64,000 bases of DNA from Vibrio penaeicida (GTDB lineage: Bacteria > Pseudomonadota > Gammaproteobacteria > Enterobacterales > Vibrionaceae), in the NCBI RefSeq assembly GCF_002933855.1, contig NZ_BFAQ01000042.1, forward strand, positions 31,617 to 95,616, written 5' to 3'. The translations under genes and the position numbers were made by a program. Below the pieces are notes generated by a model, which worked only from the letters and a program-made list of their open reading frames with translations, ran no database searches and had not been told where the DNA came from. Of this stretch, positions 7,984-16,125 are shown in pieces. Positions within the stretch are counted from its first letter, which is position 1, and each line of letters begins with the position of its first letter.

Positions 7984-9632
7984 TATGAAACCTCCACATT
8001 TCTTGCTTCACGGATAATATGCATGGTCTGACGGTGCGCTACCGCCATAATAGTTGCTGTTGGGTTAACTCCCCCAGATGTTGGGAAAGTACTGCCATCA
8101 AAGATGAACAAGTTTGGCACGTCATGAGCCTGCCCCCACTGATTCACGACGGCATTCTCGCGTTCATTCCCCATTTTTGCTGTACCCAATAGATGCCAAC
8201 CAGATTCGCGCATTTGTGGACAAACCTGTGTTTCAATGGCTCCCGCTGCCACAAGTGCTTCTTCGGCTCGTGCGTTGTGAAAATCCAGCAGTTTCCTTGA
8301 GTTATCCGATGTTTTGTACACAAGTTTTGGCGCTGGAATACCATCAGAGTCTGTCAAATCACTGTCAAGGGTGACCTGATTCGACTCTTCTGGGAGATCT
8401 TCACCGATAATGGCGTACAGCCCTGTTCGTCCAAATCGGCGTTCGATCATGTCGTGCCAGTTGTTACCCCAAGCGTCTTCAACTTTTCCGCCATCTTTAA
8501 AGACTTCAGATCCAACAAAGCCTTTAGCACTCAACGGACCACCGCCAGACATACCGCCCCATTTGGCACCACGAACAAAACCACGGCTCTCGTCGGTTTC
8601 ATAGAATTCAAACGAATCGATCAACATGCCAGATGGACCTTGCCAACTTTGCAAGTCATCAGGGAAATGCCCCATGACCAGTCCGAATGGGTGCATCATT
8701 AGGCGTTTGCCCACCAGACCTGAATTGTTCGCCAATCCATTAGGGAATGTTTTGGATTTTGAATTGAGCAGAATGCGAGGCGTACCAATGGTATTTGCGC
8801 ATAGAATCACGACTTTTCCTCGCTGACGACGCTCACGCCCATTCTTGTCGATGTAAATGGCACCGGTGACACGCTGTTTGTTATCGTCGTACTCGATTTC
8901 ACGCACACGTGCGCCAGAAATGAGTTTCAGCCCACCTCTTATCGCTTCTGGGAAAAGTGCAAGATCCGGCGACCATTTTGCTTTTTCATTACAGCCGAAC
9001 ATGCAGGTCCCGCGTCTTGCACAAGGATTAAGCCCATTGTAAGGCACCGACGGAATCGCATTGGAACCCGGCCACCAATGCCAGCCAAGCTTGTCCAAGC
9101 CTTGCGCTAATCGATTTCCGACTTTGCCAATGGGTATGTTGGGTGTCGGATAGCCAGACTGAGGAGGATACGCAGGGTTGCCTCCTGTTCCAGACAAACC
9201 AACATCATGTTCAACAGCAAGCAAGTGTGGCAACAAGTCTTCGTAGCTGAATGGCCAATCATCAGCAACACCATCTAATGTCCGTACTTTGAAATCAGAT
9301 GGAAGAAAAGGCACCCAGTGTCCAGCCCAAATGGTTCCGCTTCCCCCAACGGCTGACGCCATCAAAGGTTCGATGTCACTTTCTGATGTGTTGATTGGGT
9401 AGTCACGTTCGCGGTCACGAACATTGGGAGCGGGATGCCATTGCTTACCTCCAGCTAATTCAAATTCAGGCTTGTCGCCAGGATAGTCTCTCGGATCCAC
9501 CCAGTCACCCTGCTCCAATGTAACAACAGACATCCCTGCTTTTACTAGGTATCTTGCTGCCACAGAACCAGACGGTCCGGAGCCGATAATGACCACATCA
9601 GCGATTTCAGATTCTTTGACTCGTTTGCTCAT
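7983..9632 (-). CDS. Cytoplasmic GMC-family FAD alcohol/sugar oxidoreductase
   Basis: 549 residues. The N-terminal Rossmann motif GSGPSG (17-22) ends in an acidic beta-strand (TLEQGDW). GMC signature regions surround SAVGGSGTIWAGHW, and the C-terminal active-site pair His480 (GWHLLGTAKMG) and Asn523 (GGVNPTATI) is intact. GMC proteins oxidise an alcohol or hemiacetal carbon using FAD. The absence of a signal peptide and the direct coupling to a small subunit and etfBA suggest that ETF, not a periplasmic cytochrome, is the electron acceptor. The substrate is unknown. A 171-base gap with repeats separates it from the upstream ABC gene. Confidence 0.85.
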   Translation of the reverse strand: MSKRVKESEIADVVIIGSGPSGSVAARYLVKAGMSVVTLEQGDWVDPRDYPGDKPEFELAGGKQWHPAPNVRDRERDYPINTSESDIEPLMASAVGGSGTIWAGHWVPFLPSDFKVRTLDGVADDWPFSYEDLLPHLLAVEHDVGLSGTGGNPAYPPQSGYPTPNIPIGKVGNRLAQGLDKLGWHWWPGSNAIPSVPYNGLNPCARRGTCMFGCNEKAKWSPDLALFPEAIRGGLKLISGARVREIEYDDNKQRVTGAIYIDKNGRERRQRGKVVILCANTIGTPRILLNSKSKTFPNGLANNSGLVGKRLMMHPFGLVMGHFPDDLQSWQGPSGMLIDSFEFYETDESRGFVRGAKWGGMSGGGPLSAKGFVGSEVFKDGGKVEDAWGNNWHDMIERRFGRTGLYAIIGEDLPEESNQVTLDSDLTDSDGIPAPKLVYKTSDNSRKLLDFHNARAEEALVAAGAIETQVCPQMRESGWHLLGTAKMGNERENAVVNQWGQAHDVPNLFIFDGSTFPTSGGVNPTATIMAVAHRQTMHIIREARNVEVS

Positions 9633-9735
9633 GTCTTTCCATCCTTACAGTGTTCAGCAAAGGCAGTGATTTATCACCGCGCTGCGCTGTTCTATGCTTT
9701 ATTGATGCGTTGTTTTTTAATTCATTGCTTCTAGT

Positions 9736-9846
9736 TCTAATCCATTTTTTGTATCTAATTCATTTTCTATATCTAGTTCACTTTCTACATCTAACTCATT
9801 GTCTTAATGAACTTCTTCTGGCGCATAACCTTCTTCCGGTGCGTTA
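9736..9846. repeat. 18-bp tandem arrays spanning the stop codon of the LivF-type gene
   Basis: Four 18-bp units of type TCTAATTCATTTTCTATA run 9736-9807, and a second pair of 18-bp units lies at 9811-9846. The second pair encodes APEEGY/APEEVH at the C-terminus of the ABC protein. The first array crosses its TAA stop (9804-9806). The same frame continues after the stop for 28 codons with an acidic D-x-E-x-E-L repeat before the next TAA. The stop sits at the variable V/I/T position of the unit. Confidence 0.85.
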
Positions 9847-10607
9847 CCTAAGTAGATTTGGTGTAAATCATCCCTTTGCGCGAGATCTTGAGCACTGCCT
9901 GAAAGCACAACTTTGCCACTGTCGATCACGTACGCACGATGTGCATATTTAAGTGATTGACGTATGTTCTGTTCCGCAACAAGAAAAGACATGCCTTCTT
10001 CCTTGTTGAGAGATGCAATGATAGAAAAAATTTCCTGAACCAAAATAGGCGCTAGCCCCATTGAGGGCTCGTCAAGAAGAACCAGATCGGGTCTAGTCAG
10101 TAGGGCTCTGCCAATGGCTAACATCTGTTGCTCGCCTCCAGAACACATACCTGCCTGAGTGGCACGTTTCTCTTTGAGCCTTGGAAACCAGTGATAAATG
10201 CGTTCCAGATCCGTTTTCACTTGCTGGTTGGATAACTTGTGTAAAAAGGTGCCGCTTTTCAGGTTTTCTTCCACCGTCAGACGAGAAAAGACATGCCTTC
10301 CTTCAAGTACATGAACAATATTGCGATGTGCCAACCGATGAGCAGCAACACCAATGTTGCTTTCACCTTTAAATTGGATACGCCCTTTGCTGACTTTTGC
10401 TCGGTCCGCATGTACTAACCCAGAGATCGCTTTTAACGTCGTGCTCTTCCCTGCACCGTTTACGCCTAAAACAGTCACAATTTCGCCGCGATTCACGGTA
10501 AGAGAAACATCCGAAACGGCGAGTACGGATTCGTCATAAATGACTTCAATCTGGTCAACAACAAGCAGTTCTTGACTCGCTTCATTTCCATTCTGTTGAC
10601 GATTCAT
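9804..10607 (-). CDS. LivF-type ABC transporter ATP-binding protein
   Basis: 267 residues from the ATG at 10605-10607, which has a GGGAGG ribosome site; a longer upstream frame lacks one. Walker A is GVNGAGKST, the signature is CSGGEQQMLAIGRAL, and Walker B is LVLLDEPSMGLAP. The pattern LDEPSMGLAPILVQEIF is diagnostic of LivF. It energises import through the LivH/LivM pair. It is about 30 residues longer than typical LivF, with a repeated acidic tail (NAPEEGYAPEEVH) ending inside an 18-bp array. An inserted segment HADRAKVSKGRIQFKG follows Walker A. Confidence 0.88.
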   Translation of the reverse strand: MNRQQNGNEASQELLVVDQIEVIYDESVLAVSDVSLTVNRGEIVTVLGVNGAGKSTTLKAISGLVHADRAKVSKGRIQFKGESNIGVAAHRLAHRNIVHVLEGRHVFSRLTVEENLKSGTFLHKLSNQQVKTDLERIYHWFPRLKEKRATQAGMCSGGEQQMLAIGRALLTRPDLVLLDEPSMGLAPILVQEIFSIIASLNKEEGMSFLVAEQNIRQSLKYAHRAYVIDSGKVVLSGSAQDLAQRDDLHQIYLGNAPEEGYAPEEVH

Positions 10608-10688
10608 GCATCCTCCCTGAATACTAGAGTTCGAACTTATCCATCGGAGTGGCGGGTAAGACGAAGCGCTCACCCACACTCCTAGCCT

Positions 10689-12029
10689 TTAAGGGTTGTT
10701 TGGATCCCTAGGTGTAATTCCCTGCTCCTTCGCAAACGCGGCAGACTTTTCTGCAATGAGCGGGGCAATAAGCGATTGGTCTCCCTTAATCCAGTCAGTG
10801 ATGAGCTTGAAACTGGTTCCATCCCACTCCTGAATACGCGCAGCACCACCGCCTTCATGATCACTAGGCGTTACTTTCAACTCTTGCAGTAAACCAACCA
10901 TGCCAAGCTCTTCAAGGCGCTGGTTGTCAATCTCCATGTTTTCAAGCCCCCAACGCATCTCCTCACCATTGATAGGTCGGTTTCCGAACTTGGTCATCGC
11001 CGTTCGCATCCCTTCTACTGCAAGCGCCGCATTCACCATACCGATGTTGTAGTACACGGTACCGAAGCCCCTCAGATCTTTGAGGTCTGTTTTATCGGTG
11101 TTGATGATCTCTTTACGAAGTCGTTTATGGATTTCAAAGTCTGTACCACCTGGGTAAGGCGCTAACGCTTTATAACCAATGGCTGCGGTACCCGCTGGAA
11201 TCATGTCCGTTTCAGAGCCCGCCCAGACATCGCCTATCATTTTGTTAATATCGATGCCAAATCGCTTAGCGGTCTTGATACCGACAGGGGTCATGACCCC
11301 CCAAGTGCGCAGTACAACCCAGTCCGGGCGAATTCCGCGAACCTGACGCCATATTGCAGACTGCTCACTACCGGGGTGTGCGACTGGGATTTGTATATTT
11401 TCAAACCCGTACTTTTCAGCCAATTTCACCATAATGGGTTGAGACGAACGTCCATACCCTGAATCGTGGTAAACGGTAACGATCTTTTTACCTTTAAGTG
11501 CCTCAAACCCACCTTCTTGCTGGGCAATGTAAGCCATAGCCACATAGCCTTGAGAGTAATAGGTAAACAACAACGGAAACTCGTACGGGAAAACTAAGCC
11601 GTTTAACGATTCTGGTCGCCCACCTGCAGGGTCAATCAATGGGATTTTGTCTTTTCTGGCGCGTTCTCCAAGTGCATAGGTCGCAGGCGTAGAATGGGTC
11701 ATAAAAAACGGTGTTGGTGATCCGCCCTTGCCATCTTTTATCCGCTCGTATACTTCAACTGCACGATCGGGGCTGTATTCTGTCTCAAACTCTTCGACGT
11801 TCAGCTTCACCCCATTTATGCCACCTTCCACTTCATTGATGTACGTGAAGTAGTCGATCTCCCCTGCAAACCAAGGGGCGCCACTTGAGGCATAGGGGCC
11901 AACTCGATAAGTCGGGAGTGGTATGAATTGGTCTGCTGCGTTCGCAACCGAAGACACAACGGGTGCAAGCAACGAAGACAACGCAATACCGGTGACGCAA
12001 AGACTCCGTGAAATGTAGTTTTTCATCAT
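10689..12029 (-). CDS. Periplasmic substrate-binding protein of a branched-chain-type ABC importer
   Basis: 446 residues. There is an N-terminal signal peptide (basic MMKNYISR, a hydrophobic core, then SSVANAA). The mature domain has the periplasmic-binding type 1 fold with IPLPTYRVGPYASSGAPW and VYHDSGYGRSSQP. Members of this HAAT/LivK-like subfamily bind hydrophobic or aromatic acids, amides and related compounds. It sits between the LivM- and LivF-type genes, and an intercistronic hairpin precedes it, as is common where the binding protein must be made in excess. The ligand is not predictable from sequence. Confidence 0.88.
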   Translation of the reverse strand: MMKNYISRSLCVTGIALSSLLAPVVSSVANAADQFIPLPTYRVGPYASSGAPWFAGEIDYFTYINEVEGGINGVKLNVEEFETEYSPDRAVEVYERIKDGKGGSPTPFFMTHSTPATYALGERARKDKIPLIDPAGGRPESLNGLVFPYEFPLLFTYYSQGYVAMAYIAQQEGGFEALKGKKIVTVYHDSGYGRSSQPIMVKLAEKYGFENIQIPVAHPGSEQSAIWRQVRGIRPDWVVLRTWGVMTPVGIKTAKRFGIDINKMIGDVWAGSETDMIPAGTAAIGYKALAPYPGGTDFEIHKRLRKEIINTDKTDLKDLRGFGTVYYNIGMVNAALAVEGMRTAMTKFGNRPINGEEMRWGLENMEIDNQRLEELGMVGLLQELKVTPSDHEGGGAARIQEWDGTSFKLITDWIKGDQSLIAPLIAEKSAAFAKEQGITPRDPNNP

Positions 12030-12046
12030 ATGCTTCCTTGTTGATG

Positions 12047-12066
12047 GTAGCCGAATCCGCGGCTAC
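12047..12066 (-). promoter_or_regulatory. Intercistronic hairpin upstream of the binding-protein gene
   Basis: Perfect 7-bp stem GTAGCCG/CGGCTAC with a 6-base loop, in the 78-base gap between the LivM-type and binding-protein genes. There is no T-run, so it is more likely an mRNA-stabilising or processing element than a terminator. Confidence 0.5.
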
Positions 12067-12107
12067 TCAGTCTTTATGAAAAGAAATGCTTAATCTTTTC
12101 GTTCTGC

Positions 12108-13175
12108 TTAGATTCTGAGTGGCCAGTTCCTTATGCGTGCTGCCAAGTTACTGACCATTCGCGTAATCCCCTCCGGTTCTTTAATCAAAAACCAGATGAT
12201 GAGTACACCAAATATGACTTTGTTGAGGTTGGACAAAATGCCTGGGTCGATACTGCCGCCAAGATACGTCTTCACGAAATAATCGATGGAGATTGGCATT
12301 AAGAAGATAAAAGCAGCGCCAATGTAGCAACCGCGAATTGAACTCATGCCACCAATGATGATGATGAACAAAATCTGAAATGAGCGTTCAATCTGGAAAC
12401 TTAAAGTACTTGCTGTTCCAAGGAAAATAAAAGCCCATAAAGCGCCAGCGATGCCAAGATAAAAACCACTGACAGCAAAAGCTAACGTTTTGTATTTTCT
12501 GGCATTGATCCCTATGACTCCTGCGGCTGTGTCCATATCCCGAATCGACATCCAATTTCTTCCAATAGGGCTTTTAACAAGATTACAAGCCCCCCAAGTA
12601 AGGCCGATGATGACGAGAATAGAGAAGTAGTAACGAACCGTAGAGGAATCGTTGATGTCTAGCCCAAACAATTCCATTGGTGGTAAAGATATAGTGGGTA
12701 CAGCGCCATAGTTGTAGAACCATGCAACCTGCGTAAACAACCATTCAATAAAAAACTGAAGAGTGAGGCTTGTAACCATGACATAGAAGCCTTTTAACCT
12801 CGAACTCGGCAAACCAAACAGAAAGCCTACGATTGCAGCAACCACCCCACCTAGCAAAATAGCTAATGGTAAAAACAGAATGTTTCCATGTATAGCAAAG
12901 GCATAGGTAGCATAAGCACCGACGGCCATGAAGCCACCGGCACCAAGCGATACTTGCCCCGTGTAACCTGTCAGTAAGTTGAGCCCTATACCTGCGAGGG
13001 CCAGAATCAGTGCAGGTAGCACTACCGCCGAGACCCAATATTCCGACATCACCATAGGAAATATAACGGCAAGCCCAATGATTAAAACAAGGGAAAGTCG
13101 TTGTTTAGGCCTTTTAAACGTACTTGAGGGCAAAAACTTATTGGCGACTTGTACTTGTGCATCCATGCTCGACAT
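12108..13175 (-). CDS. LivM-type ABC transporter permease
   Basis: 355 residues from the ATG at 13173-13175. It is preceded by GAGAGGG at good spacing; the frame extends two codons upstream to a TTG. About nine to ten hydrophobic segments. The LivM signatures LTGYTGQVSLGAGGFMAVGAYATY and GGMSSIRGCYIGAAF are present. It forms the inner-membrane channel with the LivH-type protein. The start lies 3 bases past the LivH stop, so translation is coupled. Confidence 0.88.
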   Translation of the reverse strand: MSSMDAQVQVANKFLPSSTFKRPKQRLSLVLIIGLAVIFPMVMSEYWVSAVVLPALILALAGIGLNLLTGYTGQVSLGAGGFMAVGAYATYAFAIHGNILFLPLAILLGGVVAAIVGFLFGLPSSRLKGFYVMVTSLTLQFFIEWLFTQVAWFYNYGAVPTISLPPMELFGLDINDSSTVRYYFSILVIIGLTWGACNLVKSPIGRNWMSIRDMDTAAGVIGINARKYKTLAFAVSGFYLGIAGALWAFIFLGTASTLSFQIERSFQILFIIIIGGMSSIRGCYIGAAFIFLMPISIDYFVKTYLGGSIDPGILSNLNKVIFGVLIIWFLIKEPEGITRMVSNLAARIRNWPLRI

Positions 13176-13177
13176 TC

Positions 13178-14059
13178 TCAAACCCTCTCTACCTGAATTT
13201 CACCGAATAGCCCAGCTGGGCGAACATACAAAAACAACAGAGCAAGCAGAAACGCAAACCAGGAAGAAATACCGCCTCCGATTAATGGCCCCAGATAGGT
13301 TTCTGCTAACGCTTCACCCGCACCGACAATTAAGCCGCCGACAATGGCTCCACCTATGGAAGTAAACCCACCGATGATCAGTACAGGTAGTGCTTTAAGT
13401 ACAACCAAAGACAAGGAGAATGCGACGCCCTGTCGCGCGCCCCAAACCATTCCGGCAACCAATGCCACAACGCCCGCGACAAACCAAACAATTTGCCATA
13501 TGCGGTTCAGGTTAATGCCTATGGTTTGCGCGGCTCTGATGTCATCCGCTACCGCTCTGAGGGAAATACCCAGTCGTGTCTTATTGAATAGGCTGGCTAG
13601 AATAGCAACCAATGTAACGGCAATGAGCGCCGCATAAAGATCGAACTCACTGATCAGTATGTCGCCAACAAAAATCGGGAGATCTTCTATACCGATATCA
13701 AGAGCCCGAACCTCAGCTCCCATTAGCCCTTGGGCAAGCCCTTCTACTACATAGGACAAACCCAGTGTCGCCATAAAGAGCGTCATAGGGCTTCGGTTGG
13801 CCAAAGGTCTCAATACCGTTCTTTCAATTACGATGGCACCTATACCAAGAACAAACAGAGTAAGAATAATCGCGATAAAAAACGGTATACCTAAGTCAAT
13901 CAGAGTCACTAACGTTAAAGCAGCAAATAGAAGAATTGAGCCTTGGGCATAATTGAACACACCACTGGCTTTAAAAATTAAAACAAACCCTATCGCCACT
14001 AAGGTGTACATGGTTCCTGCTAATAAACCGCCTATCAGCGTTTCGATAAAAATATTCAT
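13178..14059 (-). CDS. LivH-type ABC transporter permease
   Basis: 293 residues from the ATG at 14057-14059, chosen over an ATG five codons upstream because GGAGT lies just ahead of it and MNIFIETLIGG is a normal LivH start. Eight or so hydrophobic segments. The LivH pattern includes GVFNYAQGSILLFAAL, TLGLSYVVEG and the coupling-helix region GISLRAVADDIRAAQTIGIN. It is the partner of the LivM-type permease. Confidence 0.88.
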   Translation of the reverse strand: MNIFIETLIGGLLAGTMYTLVAIGFVLIFKASGVFNYAQGSILLFAALTLVTLIDLGIPFFIAIILTLFVLGIGAIVIERTVLRPLANRSPMTLFMATLGLSYVVEGLAQGLMGAEVRALDIGIEDLPIFVGDILISEFDLYAALIAVTLVAILASLFNKTRLGISLRAVADDIRAAQTIGINLNRIWQIVWFVAGVVALVAGMVWGARQGVAFSLSLVVLKALPVLIIGGFTSIGGAIVGGLIVGAGEALAETYLGPLIGGGISSWFAFLLALLFLYVRPAGLFGEIQVERV

Positions 14060-14116
14060 AGCCAAGGACTCCATGCGAAACGGATATAGGGTGCAGAATT
14101 GAGAGATTGATTGTGA

Positions 14117-14887
14117 CTAGTCATGATCTTCTCCAAGATAGGCCGCGATAACTTCAGGGTTGTTTTGCACATCTTCGGGCGTGCCATCCCCAACCTTTCG
14201 CCCGTAATCAAGCACGACAACGTGATCAGACAAATTCATCACCATATTGATGTCGTGCTCTATCAGGACAACAGTCACGTTCAACTCTTGATTAATTGAA
14301 AGAATGAACTCCGCCATTTCGAGCTTTTCGTCTTTATTCATCCCCGCCATGGGCTCATCCAGCAGTAACATGTCTGGTGACGATGCGAGTGCCCTTCCTA
14401 ATCCAACACGCTTCTGGACACCATAGGCGAGGTTTTCAACTACGGTGTCGCGGTGTGCCTGAAGATCCAGAAACTTCAATACGTGCTCGGCTTTTTCTCG
14501 GAACATCTTCTCTTCACGTTTAGCCGAAGGTAAGTTCAATGCGTGAGCCAAAGTGCCAACTGTAGAGTGTCTAGACAAACCAGTGAGCACGTTATCCAAC
14601 ACACTCATTTTCTTAAACAGTGCGTTATTCTGAAACGTTCTTCCGATCCCTCGTTTCGCTGCATCTAACGAGTGCATCTTTTTAAAATGTTCCTGATTGA
14701 ATACGATTTCCCCTGAATCAGGTTGATAGACTCCATTCAGAATATTCAGCATTGAGCTTTTCCCTGCCCCGTTAGGACCAATCAATGAACAAATCTCACC
14801 TCGAACAACCGAGAATGAAAAATTAGAAATAGCCTTCACTCCCTTGAAAGATAATGAAATATCACGAATATCTAAGATGCTATCCAT
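14117..14887 (-). CDS. LivG-type ABC transporter ATP-binding protein
   Basis: 256 residues. Walker A is GPNGAGKSS and Walker B is MLLLDEPMAGMNKDEK; the latter is the LivG-type pattern. The normal LSGGQ signature is degenerate (LAYGVQKRVGLGRALAS). It contributes ATP hydrolysis for the importer with the LivF-type protein. It overlaps the upstream AMP-ligase-like gene by 8 bases. Confidence 0.88.
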   Translation of the reverse strand: MDSILDIRDISLSFKGVKAISNFSFSVVRGEICSLIGPNGAGKSSMLNILNGVYQPDSGEIVFNQEHFKKMHSLDAAKRGIGRTFQNNALFKKMSVLDNVLTGLSRHSTVGTLAHALNLPSAKREEKMFREKAEHVLKFLDLQAHRDTVVENLAYGVQKRVGLGRALASSPDMLLLDEPMAGMNKDEKLEMAEFILSINQELNVTVVLIEHDINMVMNLSDHVVVLDYGRKVGDGTPEDVQNNPEVIAAYLGEDHD

Positions 14888-15851
14888 GCGCGCTATCTCC
14901 TTTCAACTGAACAGAAGAGAGAGAGGAATTAATGGGGTTTACCGCAGACAAGTCAGCATGGTTCAACCGACTGAATCCGTTGAGTCGCTTCAAACGCTCC
15001 AACAAAAACCGTGACCACCAGCTTCGATAACCTTTGAGTGCTTTTATTGAAAGTGAGAGGGCTAAACCTTTTTTTGCAGGGAGTCGGCTTTTAAAATCTT
15101 TCGCGTATCGAACAAGGCGATCTTTCGAACAGATCAAATGAGTAGGTTGAATTTCAAGACGATCTCGCGCTGAGGACTCTGCCGATTCGGGAAAGGCAAT
15201 GCATAAATGATGCTCCGTCATTTTGTCAAAAAGAGTTTGGATGCCAGAGTGCCAATCCGTCGGTTCGTCACACCAACCAATTGTCGTACCTTCAATGACT
15301 ACGCGACTCAAGTATTCTGAGGTGGGCGGATGCTCAGGGCAATCTAAGACATCATCAATTGGAATTGTGGTCCATTGACCCACAATGCGAGATTCGCTGC
15401 CCGCGGAGAAACAGATAATAGAATTTGATATAGGAATGGACAAACAGCGATTAACAGTTTGTCTTTTTTCAATGTAGCAATGTGTCGGAGAATGGGCTTC
15501 AATCAGCTCCGACAGCTCTTTTTCACTCGCCGTTGATGAAATAGGCACTACTCGTCCACCCATCGAGCAAACCGCCAAACTTAATATCAGAAGTTTTGGC
15601 TCATAATTGCCGCTCACCAACAAAACCGTATCAGACGATAGCCCTTTTTGGCTTAGACACGACACCGTGCTTTCTAGCGTTTTGTGTAGCCAAAGCCAAT
15701 TGAATCCTAGCCACTCTCCTCGCGATTTGTGTACAAATACGAATTGCTCTGGAGATTGATTCGCTTTGATCGCAATGTTGTTCAAACCATCCGTCTCTAT
15801 TGAAACTTGCTCAGAAACTTTGGTTACGTTGCTCTGCAATCGACTATTCAT
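14880..15851 (-). CDS. Degenerate AMP-dependent acyl-CoA synthetase-like protein without the ATP-binding P-loop
   Basis: 323 residues from the ATG at 15849-15851 (AGGGAAG site upstream; a GTG nine codons earlier is less likely). Residues 20-130 resemble the N-terminal part of a long-chain acyl-CoA synthetase (EQFVFVHKSRGEWLGFNWLWL, then VLLVSGNYEPKLLILSLAVCSMGGRVVPIS). The TSGTTG P-loop, the adenylate motifs and the C-terminal lid are not visible, and the protein is half the usual length. Full-length AMP ligases commonly accompany this ABC type, so this looks like a decayed or repurposed one. The frame is still open and is the first gene of the operon. Confidence 0.6.
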   Translation of the reverse strand: MNSRLQSNVTKVSEQVSIETDGLNNIAIKANQSPEQFVFVHKSRGEWLGFNWLWLHKTLESTVSCLSQKGLSSDTVLLVSGNYEPKLLILSLAVCSMGGRVVPISSTASEKELSELIEAHSPTHCYIEKRQTVNRCLSIPISNSIICFSAGSESRIVGQWTTIPIDDVLDCPEHPPTSEYLSRVVIEGTTIGWCDEPTDWHSGIQTLFDKMTEHHLCIAFPESAESSARDRLEIQPTHLICSKDRLVRYAKDFKSRLPAKKGLALSLSIKALKGYRSWWSRFLLERLKRLNGFSRLNHADLSAVNPINSSLSSVQLKGDSAHG

Positions 15852-15917
15852 ATGCTTCCCTGTCAATGCCTCTAGCACTTACCACTATCCTTGTGATGGT
15901 GCATAATTTTAAATTTC

Positions 15918-15934
15918 TGTACCGTTCGGTCTGT
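15918..15934. promoter_or_regulatory. Candidate TetR operator 1
   Basis: Core ACCG-TT-CGGT (15921-15930) is a palindrome inside TGTACCGTTCGGTCTG. The outer arms TGTAC and GTACA also form an inverted repeat. It shares TGTAC-YG-NN-CR-GTC with the second site at 16085. It sits 67 bases upstream of the first minus-strand operon gene, so occupancy should affect that promoter. Confidence 0.6.
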
Positions 15935-16084
15935 ACACATTTAAAGATCTTATTTAACAAAATGTCAACATTTATTTTTCATTTATTCACATTCTCCTTG
16001 CTTTTCTCGCCGATTTTATTTAAGTTTCCAAACATCTGGCATCAGAAGTAATATTGGGAATATTCATCCCATTACATATTTAAC

Positions 16085-16100
16085 TGTACTGAACAGTCCA
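16085..16100. promoter_or_regulatory. Candidate TetR operator 2
   Basis: TGTACTGAACAGTCCA contains the palindrome ACTG-AA-CAGT (16088-16097). It matches operator 1 at TGTACYG..CRGTC. It lies directly upstream of the ribosome site of the TetR gene, fitting autorepression. Confidence 0.6.
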
Positions 16101-16125
16101 AGATATTTGGGCAAGGAGTAAAATT

